Below are positions 1 to 5,469 of a stretch of 5,583 bases of DNA, in pieces (position 1 is the first letter of the stretch; each line of letters begins with the position of its first letter). The position numbers and the translations under genes are program-made. The notes under the pieces are model-generated. The model had not been told where the DNA came from and did no database searches. It was given only the letters and a program-made list of their open reading frames with translations. This DNA comes from a candidate division NPL-UPA2 bacterium (lineage in GTDB: Bacteria > Bacillota > UBA994): contig QLUB01000109.1 in NCBI GenBank assembly GCA_018725205.1, positions 1-5,583 on the forward strand, given 5' to 3'.

Positions 1-42
1 CGAAGCGGCGACGTTTCGGAGCAAGCGGGCGGAATGAAGCAG

Positions 43-70
43 GAAGCCCGGACAGCGATACCGGGCATTC
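43..70 (+). terminator. Hairpin, possible terminator of an upstream gene
   Basis: GCCCGG (46-51) and CCGGGC (61-66) form a perfect 6-bp GC stem around a 9-nt loop. With one bulged A (67) the stem extends by GAA/TTC to 9 bp. The downstream bases (ATTC...ATTCTATT) are AT-rich but lack a clean T run, so this is a terminator-like hairpin rather than a textbook intrinsic terminator. Its place ahead of der fits the end of a preceding transcription unit. Confidence 0.4.
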
Positions 71-89
71 GAACAATTCTATTAACCTC

Positions 90-117
90 TACCCAGTATG
101 TTAAACACATTTGGGTA
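90..117 (+). promoter_or_regulatory. Hairpin in the der leader
   Basis: TACCCA (90-95) pairs with TGGGTA (112-117), and inside it ATGT (98-101) pairs with ACAT (107-110) around a 5-nt loop. Only a one-base bulge and a possible G:U pair separate the two helices, giving about 10 bp in total. It ends 5 nt before the AAAGGAG ribosome binding site (123-129) of der. The 7-mer GTATGTT also occurs twice (96-102 and 115-121), 19 nt apart. No T tract follows, so a leader structure or protein-binding site is as likely as a terminator. Confidence 0.35.
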
Positions 118-141
118 TGTTGAAAGGAGCAGTGAACGCAG

Positions 142-1449
142 ATGGCATTTGTCGCTATTGTCGGCCGACCTAATGTTGGAAAGTCGACGTTATTTAATTA
201 CTTGGTGGGCAAGCGTATCTCCATCGTGGAAGACACACCTGGGGTTACGCGCGACCGTCTCTACGCGGAGGTAGAGTGGACGGATAGGCGGTTTACGCTG
301 GTAGATACCGGCGGCATCGACACGCTGTCCGAGGACGTTATATTCAAGCAGATGCGCCTGCAGGCAGAGGTGGCTATAGAGGAAGCCGACCTCATTGTCT
401 TACTCGTGGACGGCAGGCAAGGTGTGACGGCGGCTGACGAAGAAGTAGCGCGCATCTTGCGCCATACGCAGAGGCCGGTTCTGCTGGTCGCCAACAAACT
501 TGATGTGCCGGCACTGTTTCCCCACGCCGCAGAATTTTTCCGTCTGGGGTTGGGTGAACCCCTGCCGATCTCTGCTGCCAACGGCATAAACATTGGCGAC
601 CTGCTTGACCTGATTGTCGCACGGCTCCCCGCAGCTGACGAACAAGGCTATAGTGATGACATAGTGAAACTCACCGTGATGGGACGCCCCAATGTAGGAA
701 AGTCGTCCCTCGTTAATGTCATCCTTGGGGAAGACCGCGTCATTGTAAGTGATCTCCCCGGCACGACGCGCGATGCCGTCGATACATATTTTGAGCGGGG
801 AAACAGCAAGTACGTGATTGTTGACACGGCGGGCCTGCGCAAGCAAGCCAAGGTCAAGGAAGATATCGAGCGCTACAGTGTTATGCGTAGTCTGCGCGCG
901 GTCGAGAAGGCCGATATCTGTTTGATGGTGTTAGACGCTACAGAAGGCGTCCTTGAGCAAGACAAAAAGATTATTGGCTATGCGCATGAAAAGGGTAAAG
1001 GCATTATTTTTGTCATCAACAAGTGGGATCTTGTTGTCAAGGATGACTGGACTGCCGACAAGTTCACGCAGGAAGTCTACGCGGAACTTCAGTTTGCAGA
1101 GTATGCACCCTGCATCTTTGTCTCAGCGAAAACGGGGCAGCGCGTACTTAAGATCTTAGAGTTGGTGTCTAGTGTGCACGCTGAACAGACAAAGCGCATC
1201 CGCCCCTCGGTATTGATGGAACTAGTTACGGAAGCCACAGTGGTGACCCCTCCGCCGCAAGTGCGCGGCAAGAAACTTAAGATTGGCTATGTGACGCAGA
1301 CCGACATCAAGCCGCCCACTTTCCTTTTCTTTGTCAACGACCCTCTGCTCATGCACTTTAGCTACCTGCGCTTTCTTGAGAACCGTATTCGTGCGGTGTA
1401 CGGGTTCTCGGGTACTTCCCTTCGCTTGCTGACGCGCAAGAAGGTGTAA
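142..1449 (+). CDS. der: Ribosome biogenesis GTPase Der (EngA)
   Basis: Der is a cytoplasmic GTPase with two G domains in tandem that binds the 50S subunit and is needed for late large-subunit assembly. Both G domains are complete. Domain 1 has GRPNVGKST (8-16), DTGG (55-58), NKLD (118-121) and SAA (144-146). Domain 2 has GRPNVGKSS (181-189), DTAG (228-231), NKWD (293-296) and SAK (328-330). A basic KH-like domain occupies about 352-435 and ends in RKKV. The 435-residue length is normal for the family. The ATG at 142 places MAFVAIVGRPN at the expected N terminus. The site AAAGGAG (123-129) lies 12 nt upstream of it, slightly far but the only good candidate. gpsA follows after 31 nt, so cotranscription is likely. 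Nothing is missing or unusual in the protein. Confidence 0.99.
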   Translation: MAFVAIVGRPNVGKSTLFNYLVGKRISIVEDTPGVTRDRLYAEVEWTDRRFTLVDTGGIDTLSEDVIFKQMRLQAEVAIEEADLIVLLVDGRQGVTAADEEVARILRHTQRPVLLVANKLDVPALFPHAAEFFRLGLGEPLPISAANGINIGDLLDLIVARLPAADEQGYSDDIVKLTVMGRPNVGKSSLVNVILGEDRVIVSDLPGTTRDAVDTYFERGNSKYVIVDTAGLRKQAKVKEDIERYSVMRSLRAVEKADICLMVLDATEGVLEQDKKIIGYAHEKGKGIIFVINKWDLVVKDDWTADKFTQEVYAELQFAEYAPCIFVSAKTGQRVLKILELVSSVHAEQTKRIRPSVLMELVTEATVVTPPPQVRGKKLKIGYVTQTDIKPPTFLFFVNDPLLMHFSYLRFLENRIRAVYGFSGTSLRLLTRKKV

Positions 1450-1480
1450 AACTCGCTATGGTGAGATTAGGGGAGTAGTT

Positions 1481-2485
1481 ATGAAAATCGGCATCGTAGG
1501 CGGAGGCGGCTGGGGCACTGCACTTGCTTCCGTGGTCGCCAAGAATGCAGACAAGGTAGTAATGTGGGTGCGTGAGGATGCGGTGCGCGAGGAAATTCGC
1601 CTCCACCGCGCTAATTCGAGCTTCCTGCCCGGAGTTAGGCTGCCCGAGAACGTAACCCCCGTTGACACTTTTACTCACTTCGCGGGGTGCGACTTGGTAA
1701 TTCTTGCGGTGCCCTCAGCTTTTGTGCGGGTCACGGCCGGGTTACTGTGTGTACACTTGCCGCGCGGCACGCCCATAGTTAGTGCGGCTAAAGGCTTGGA
1801 GTTTGGCACTAATATGCGCTTGTCCTTGGTGTTAAGCGAGGTGTTTGGCAAGGCTCATCCTCTGGCCGTTCTCTCCGGCCCTAACATCGCTTTGGAGGTA
1901 GGGCGGGGGATTCCCTCGGCCGCAGTAGTTGCATCACCGGACGTTTCGTTGGCGAGAGCCGCGCAGCGTGCTTTGATGACCGATTCTTTTCGCGTCTACA
2001 CCAACCCTGACCTCATCGGTGTAGAGTTAGGCGGTGCCCTGAAGAATGTAATCGCGCTTGCGGCTGGGGTCATTGATGGGCTGGAGTACGGCGACAACAC
2101 TAAGGCCGCCCTCATGACGCGCGGCATGACTGAAATAGTGCGTCTAGGAAAAGCCTTAGGAGCCGAGGCTTCTACTTTTGCCGGGCTGTCAGGTATGGGC
2201 GACTTAATAGTAACTTGCACCAGTGCCCACAGCCGTAACCGCCGTGCCGGCTTGGCGCTAGGGCAGGGGAGGACGCTCGCACAGGTGCAGAGCTCTACTC
2301 ACATGGTTATCGAGGGCGTCAATACGACACGCGCGGCGTATCAGCTGGCGCAGGCCCAAGGGATAGAAATGCCCATCACGGAAGCTTTGCATGATGTTTT
2401 GTTTAACCGGCGCGATCCGCGCGAGGCCGTCATGGGATTGATGACGCGCAATAAGAAGAACGAGACAGAAGAATACCTAATTTGA
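1481..2485 (+). CDS. gpsA: NAD(P)+-dependent glycerol-3-phosphate dehydrogenase
   Basis: GpsA reduces dihydroxyacetone phosphate to sn-glycerol 3-phosphate, the backbone precursor of phospholipids, in the cytoplasm. The Rossmann dinucleotide motif GIVGGGGWGTALA is at 4-16. VPSAF (78-82) and SAAKGLE (101-107, with K104) follow, then LSGPN (131-135). GALKNVIALAAG (185-196) carries the catalytic lysine K188. The C-terminal domain has LSGMGDLIVTC (236-246), SRNRR (251-255) and IEGVNTT (277-283). The 334-residue length is typical. An AGGGGAG site (1469-1475) lies 5 nt before the ATG. Many Clostridia carry plsY between der and gpsA; here it is absent. Following it with spoIVA is the usual Firmicutes order. 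Confidence 0.98.
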   Translation: MKIGIVGGGGWGTALASVVAKNADKVVMWVREDAVREEIRLHRANSSFLPGVRLPENVTPVDTFTHFAGCDLVILAVPSAFVRVTAGLLCVHLPRGTPIVSAAKGLEFGTNMRLSLVLSEVFGKAHPLAVLSGPNIALEVGRGIPSAAVVASPDVSLARAAQRALMTDSFRVYTNPDLIGVELGGALKNVIALAAGVIDGLEYGDNTKAALMTRGMTEIVRLGKALGAEASTFAGLSGMGDLIVTCTSAHSRNRRAGLALGQGRTLAQVQSSTHMVIEGVNTTRAAYQLAQAQGIEMPITEALHDVLFNRRDPREAVMGLMTRNKKNETEEYLI

Positions 2486-2496
2486 GAAATGCCTAG

Positions 2497-2524
2497 TTAT
2501 ATCCGCAATCCTCCCGAATATATT
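2497..2524 (+). promoter_or_regulatory. Weak candidate sigma-E-type promoter for spoIVA
   Basis: In Bacillus, spoIVA is transcribed in the mother cell by sigma-E, whose consensus is roughly KMATATT and CATACAHT. TTATATC (2497-2503) matches 5 of 7 of the first element and AATATATT (2517-2524) matches 6 of 8 of the second, with a 13-nt spacer. The match is loose and the region is AT-rich, so chance is possible. It is the only such pair I saw in the 103-nt gap after gpsA. Confidence 0.22.
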
Positions 2525-2588
2525 GTACTGACCAAGCCTTGCAGGTGGTGGCCTTGCGGTGTTTGGAATGGGGGGGGAGCGGGTGCAC

Positions 2589-3272
2589 ATGGAGAAGTTC
2601 GAGCATGTTAGGGATCGCACGCGCGATGAGCTGCCGCAGAGCGGGGCCGGTCGCACGATTATGACTGTGGAGCCCAAGTTCATTCCGGACGAAGCGGTGT
2701 TGCCCGTCAACTGCGCGAAAATGACAGAGGAGGACATAGCCACCATCCTGAAAGAAGCACTGTACGAGTTCCCGGTGCGTGAGGCTAACGTAGCTCTGCC
2801 CACATGGATAACCGTGCTTGACAACAAGCACTGGCTTAGAGTTAAGCTAGAGGAAGCTGTGGCCGAAGGCGTGAAGCTCGTGCGTAGGCTTAGAGACATA
2901 GATGGCCTCATTCTGGAGCTTAGTCTCTGCGATGCCGTACAGGAAGTTCTCCTGCAAAACATGGACCTAGCTAAAGGGGTGGCCAGCGTGGAGGTTACTG
3001 CTCCGGAGCACCTCTATTACGATGCCCTGTCTGAGGCAGCCGGCCAGGAGATCAAGGGCCAAGACACCATTCTTAGGCTGATGCGTTCATTGACGCAGTC
3101 TAACCGCGAATTTGACCGCATCCGCGACGCGTTCCGCGATGCGCGGAACCAAGGCTACGGTATCGCTCCACCGAGTCTGGAGGAGATGTCCTTAGATCAG
3201 CCCGACATTATCCGGCAGGGCCAGCGCATCATTAATGAAGGCAGCGGCGGACTAATCGCCATTATCCTCTAG
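2589..3272 (+). CDS. spoIVA: Internally deleted stage IV sporulation protein A (SpoIVA)
   Basis: SpoIVA normally uses ATP hydrolysis to polymerise on the forespore surface as the spore-coat basement layer, recruited by SpoVM. Identification rests on DELPQSGAGRTIMT (13-26), EPKF (28-31), EALYEFPV (56-63), NHWLR-like NKHWLR (79-84), DHLY-like EHLYY (140-144), GYGIAPPSLEEMSLD (189-203), IIRQG (207-211) and the terminal RIINEGSGGLIAIIL. The protein has 227 residues against 492 in B. subtilis (sequence recalled from memory). Three internal blocks are absent: net 44 residues near B. subtilis 7-56 (Walker A, K30), net 131 near 81-212 (Walker B, D97) and 90 near 388-477. Residues 56-211 align without gaps to 231-386. 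The threonine equivalent to T70 remains; T71 is valine. The ATG at 2589 gives the family start MEKF, 9 nt after GGGGAG; in-frame GTG 2559 and ATG 2568 are less likely. ATPase activity is not expected. It may be a pseudogene or a reduced functional protein. Confidence 0.88.
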   Translation: MEKFEHVRDRTRDELPQSGAGRTIMTVEPKFIPDEAVLPVNCAKMTEEDIATILKEALYEFPVREANVALPTWITVLDNKHWLRVKLEEAVAEGVKLVRRLRDIDGLILELSLCDAVQEVLLQNMDLAKGVASVEVTAPEHLYYDALSEAAGQEIKGQDTILRLMRSLTQSNREFDRIRDAFRDARNQGYGIAPPSLEEMSLDQPDIIRQGQRIINEGSGGLIAIIL

Positions 3273-3303
3273 CTTAGCGGACGTCAGGCATTGGATTTTC
3301 TGC

Positions 3304-3332
3304 TTGCGTAAATCAGCACTCTAAGCTATAAT
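3304..3332 (+). promoter_or_regulatory. Sigma-A promoter of the tRNA-Pro gene
   Basis: TTGCGT (3304-3309) and a perfect TATAAT (3327-3332) are separated by exactly 17 nt. A start site near 3339-3340 would leave only a few leader bases before the mature tRNA at 3343. This makes the tRNA independent of the spoIVA transcript. Confidence 0.8.
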
Positions 3333-3342
3333 GAGCAAACGG

Positions 3343-3420
3343 CGGGCTGTAGCGCAGTTTGGCTAGCGCGCATGCTTGGGGTGCATGAGGCCGCAGGTTC
3401 AAGTCCTGTCAGCCCGACCA
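3343..3420 (+). tRNA. tRNA-Pro (anticodon GGG)
   Basis: The cloverleaf is complete. The acceptor stem CGGGCTG (3343-3349) pairs with CAGCCCG (3410-3416), followed by an encoded ACCA (3417-3420). The anticodon stem CATGC (3371-3375) pairs with GCATG (3383-3387) around the loop TTGGGGT, so the anticodon is GGG (3378-3380), reading CCC and CCU proline codons. The T arm has GCAGG, loop TTCAAGT and CCTGT with one G:U pair. The C1:G72 pair with A73 is the usual bacterial proline identity. The length is 78 nt including CCA. It stands alone, not in a tRNA cluster. Confidence 0.97.
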
Positions 3421-3458
3421 GTCTTTATGTTAGTCAACCTAATATTTGCCGCCTAGTT

Positions 3459-3502
3459 TGAGAGGTCTTCACATGGAAATTTATCCAAACGAAGACCTCT
3501 CA
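3459..3502 (+). terminator. 12-bp perfect hairpin after tRNA-Pro
   Basis: TGAGAGGTCTTC (3459-3470) and GAAGACCTCTCA (3491-3502) are exact reverse complements separated by 20 nt. Within the loop TGGA (3474-3477) can pair with TCCA (3484-3487). The + strand continues with TTTACCTTT, a broken T tract. The position 39 nt after the tRNA and before the next promoter fits a terminator for the tRNA transcript. The large loop and weak T tract leave a regulator site or dispersed repeat as alternatives. Confidence 0.55.
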
Positions 3503-3519
3503 TTTACCTTTGCATGCGC

Positions 3520-3548
3520 TTTTCTTTGTGCACCAAGTGGTGTACAAT
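3520..3548 (+). promoter_or_regulatory. Promoter with overlapping operator-like palindrome
   Basis: A likely -10 hexamer TACAAT lies at 3543-3548, with only a poor -35 (TTTTCT at 3520-3525, 17-nt spacer). Arms TTGTGCACCA (3526-3535) and TGGTGTACAA (3538-3547) are reverse complements at 9 of 10 positions around a central AG. The palindrome fills the spacer and most of the -10, so a bound dimer would block RNA polymerase. Each arm also reads TNGT-NN-ACNA, loosely like GntR-type sites; the regulator cannot be named from here. It would control the aminotransferase and SRPBCC genes. Confidence 0.5.
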
Positions 3549-3600
3549 CTAATTAATGAACTTTCTTAACTTGGAAGTTTATGGATATCGCTAACGCATG

Positions 3601-3620
3601 AGGAGGGGAAAATGTGGTAG
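3601..3620 (+). promoter_or_regulatory. Ribosome binding site with overlapping ATG and GTG starts
   Basis: AGGAGGGG (3601-3608) is a strong Shine-Dalgarno sequence. Two starts overlap downstream. The ATG at 3612 opens a two-codon frame, ATG-TGG-TAG, that stops at once. The GTG at 3614 opens the 420-codon aminotransferase, 7 nt after AGGAGG. The GTG is therefore chosen as the true start, and the ATG may compete with it. Confidence 0.6.
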
Positions 3621-4876
3621 ACAACGACGTCAACGTAATTGCCGAAGAAACGCTTGCTAAGTATGAACGCTATGTCAATCCGAGTTTAGCTAGGCTTTTT
3701 CGTTACATGGGGCTGGCTACAGTAGAGCACTCGGCGCGGGGGAGTACGGTTACTGATTTTAAAGGGGACGAATACCTCGACCTGTTGGGTGGCTACGGCA
3801 TGTACGGGGTGGGGCATTCTCATCCTCGAGTCGTTCAGGCAGTCAAAGCGCAGCTTGACCGCATGGCCATGCCTACGAAGATTCTCTTAAACAAGCCTAT
3901 GGCCGACCTAGCGGAGCTCTTAGCGGAGATCACACCAGGCGACCTTACTTACTCTTTTTTCTGCAACAGCGGCACCGAAGCGGTCGAAGCAGCGATCAAG
4001 TTGGCAAAGGTAGCTACAGGCAAACAGGGGATAATCTCCACCCAGGGAGCTTTCCATGGGAAGTCGTTGGGGTCACTGAGCGCGACGGGGCGCGAATTGT
4101 TCCGCGAACCCTTTAAGCCTCTCCTAAACGGCTTTGCCCATGTTCCCTTTGGGGATGCACTAGCCATCGAGACCGCCATCGACAAGGATACGGCCGCCGT
4201 CATCGTCGAGCCTATTCAGGGTGAGGGGGGCGTCATCGTACCTCCACGCGGTTATCTCTCCGCTATACGCGAAATCTGCGACCGGAAAGGTGTGCTGCTC
4301 ATAGTCGACGAAGTGCAGACCGGCATGGGTCGCACCGGCAAAATGTTTGCTGTCGAGCACGAAAACGTTGTTCCGGATATCCTGTGTTTAGCAAAGGCAC
4401 TAGGCGGTGGAGTAATGCCGATTGGTGCGATTGTAGCTAAGCCCCACCTGTGGCAGAGTTTTATTGATGCACCCTTCTTGCATACATCCACCTTTGGCGG
4501 CAATCCTTTGGCGTGCGCGGCGGCTATCGCCGCAATTCTGGTCACGCGCGACGAAAACTTGTGTGAGAACGCTACCGTAATGGGTATGAGGTTCCTTGAG
4601 GCACTTCGGGCAATGCAAGCACGCTACCCGGGTGTTCTCGCAGAGGTACGCGGACAAGGACTGATCATCGGGCTGGAATTCACGCATGAGGGGTATGCAG
4701 GCTTTGCCATTTCCGAATTGGTAAACAACAAAATCCTCGCGGCCTATACGCTGAACAATCCAAAAGTAATTCGCATCGAGCCGCCGCTAGTTATTACGGC
4801 TGCTGAAGTAGAGCGGGCTATCCGTGTATGGGAAAGCATTATCACCTCGGCTGTTGAGTTAGCCGAGGATTTGTAA
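3614..4876 (+). CDS. patA: Class III aminotransferase, putrescine aminotransferase type
   Basis: This is a PLP-dependent fold-type I enzyme of 420 residues. It most closely resembles E. coli putrescine aminotransferase (PatA/YgjG), which moves the amino group of putrescine to 2-oxoglutarate and yields 4-aminobutanal (1-pyrroline) and glutamate. Shared blocks include SFFCNSGTEAVEAAIKLAK (114-132), GAFHGKSLG (145-153), EPIQGEGGVI (199-208), DEVQTGMGRTGKMFA (232-246), LAKALGGGVMPIGA (259-272), TFGGNPLACAAA (293-304) and TLNNPKVIRIEPPL (379-392). K261 is the predicted Schiff-base lysine and D232 contacts the pyridine nitrogen. PatA of E. coli is about 40 residues longer, mainly at the N terminus. 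Ornithine or another diamine could be the real substrate. The start is a GTG behind AGGAGGGG. The downstream gene follows after 14 nt. Confidence 0.88.
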   Translation: MVDNDVNVIAEETLAKYERYVNPSLARLFRYMGLATVEHSARGSTVTDFKGDEYLDLLGGYGMYGVGHSHPRVVQAVKAQLDRMAMPTKILLNKPMADLAELLAEITPGDLTYSFFCNSGTEAVEAAIKLAKVATGKQGIISTQGAFHGKSLGSLSATGRELFREPFKPLLNGFAHVPFGDALAIETAIDKDTAAVIVEPIQGEGGVIVPPRGYLSAIREICDRKGVLLIVDEVQTGMGRTGKMFAVEHENVVPDILCLAKALGGGVMPIGAIVAKPHLWQSFIDAPFLHTSTFGGNPLACAAAIAAILVTRDENLCENATVMGMRFLEALRAMQARYPGVLAEVRGQGLIIGLEFTHEGYAGFAISELVNNKILAAYTLNNPKVIRIEPPLVITAAEVERAIRVWESIITSAVELAEDL

Positions 4877-4890
4877 AGGAGTGGAAGCGT

Positions 4891-5331
4891 GTGCCTTACG
4901 TAGAAGTTGATACCACCATCAAGGGCGACATCTCGCGCATCTGGGCGATTGTTTCCGACATGGCGAGCTACCCGAAGTTTATGCCCAACTTGCAAAGCGT
5001 TACCATTGAAGAGCGTTCTGACAACACGACAGTCAGCAAATGGGTCAGCAACGTCGACGGCCGTGTTATCGCTTGGCGTGAACGCGATACGTTTTACCCC
5101 GACGACTACCGCATTGAATACGTGCAGTTAAGTGGAGATCTAAAAAAATTCGAAGGCAAGTGGCAGCTCAGCTCAAATGGCGACGCTGTCAACGTTTTAT
5201 TGACAGTTGACTTTGAATTTGGCGTCCCGATGCTCGCGGCTCTCTTAAATCCGCTGCTCAAGAAAAAAGTGCGCGAGAATAGTGCAGGAATGCTTGCCGC
5301 CATCAAGAACCTATGTGAGGAAGCACAATAG
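4891..5331 (+). CDS. SRPBCC / START-like (polyketide cyclase/COQ10-type) protein
   Basis: This 146-residue protein has the layout of the SRPBCC helix-grip fold, which forms a deep hydrophobic pocket for small ligands. VEVDTTIKGDISRIWAIVSD (4-23) fits the first strand and helix, and YPKFMPNLQSVTIEE (27-41) fits the family's conserved stretch. Alternating strands follow, including WRERDTF (62-68) and LKKFEGKWQL (84-93), and a long C-terminal helix covers about 115-143. No signal peptide or membrane segment is seen. The start is GTG, with AGGAG (4877-4881) beginning right after the upstream stop, 9 nt before the start. It is almost certainly cotranscribed with the aminotransferase. Its ligand and reaction are unknown; it may bind or process an aminotransferase product, but that is inference from position only. 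Confidence 0.82.
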   Translation: MPYVEVDTTIKGDISRIWAIVSDMASYPKFMPNLQSVTIEERSDNTTVSKWVSNVDGRVIAWRERDTFYPDDYRIEYVQLSGDLKKFEGKWQLSSNGDAVNVLLTVDFEFGVPMLAALLNPLLKKKVRENSAGMLAAIKNLCEEAQ

Positions 5332-5368
5332 CCGCACACTAAGGCCGTAGCGGAACTAGCGCTGACTA

Positions 5369-5442
5369 ATGCTAAGTTGCATTCAATAACATACTTATAA
5401 TCCAATGAAAGCCGGAGTGATCGTTAGATTGCAACTTAGTAT
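5369..5442. repeat. Long-spaced inverted repeat ahead of ndk
   Basis: CTAAGTTGCA (5372-5381) and TGCAACTTAG (5430-5439) are exact reverse complements. Allowing one G:T position, the arms extend to 13 bp (5369-5381 with 5430-5442). They enclose 48 nt that contain a perfect TATAAT (5396-5401). The arms could be paired binding sites of one regulator or the base of a transcript hairpin. Confidence 0.5.
5396..5401 (+). promoter_or_regulatory. Candidate -10 element of the ndk promoter
   Basis: TATAAT matches the sigma-A -10 consensus and lies 69 nt before the ndk start. No convincing -35 is found at 16-18 nt upstream (TAAGTT at 17 nt). A second possible -10, TATAAG (5440-5445), is nearer the gene but also lacks a good -35. 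Confidence 0.4.
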
Positions 5443-5469
5443 AAGACGTGAGCGGGGGGCGTATTTGCG

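Noticed and set aside
1..123. Possible 3' end of an upstream gene: three short open frames on the + strand, ending at TGA 35-37, TAA 109-111 and TGA 121-123.
   Set aside because: None of the translations is recognisable. The frame ending at 37, just before the hairpin at 43-70, is the most plausible, but 11 residues are too few to call a gene.
400..846. 148-codon open frame on the - strand inside der.
   Set aside because: Der is complete and unambiguous here; the antisense product matches nothing and has no convincing start signal.
2536..2557. Direct repeat GCCTTGC (2536-2542 and 2551-2557) upstream of spoIVA.
   Set aside because: Only 7 nt, two copies, no wider structure; not distinguishable from chance.
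2559..2588. Upstream in-frame starts for spoIVA (GTG 2559, ATG 2568, GTG 2583).
   Set aside because: They would place the G8 Shine-Dalgarno inside the gene and add residues unlike SpoIVA; the ATG at 2589 gives the family N terminus MEKF with good spacing.
2477..2962. Long open frame of 161 codons on the - strand opposite spoIVA.
   Set aside because: It lies antisense to a clearly homologous coding region, has low-complexity Ser/Arg-rich composition, and shows no family resemblance; it is a shadow of codon bias.
3270..3328. 8-bp inverted repeat TAGCTTAG / CTAAGCTA joining the spoIVA stop to the tRNA promoter.
   Set aside because: Short arms with a 43-nt gap, no T tract, and one arm overlaps the -10 element; expected by chance at this size.
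5332..5368. Possible terminator after the SRPBCC gene (CCGC at 5332-5335 with GCGG at 5350-5353).
   Set aside because: The stem is only 4 bp with no T tract, so I do not call it.
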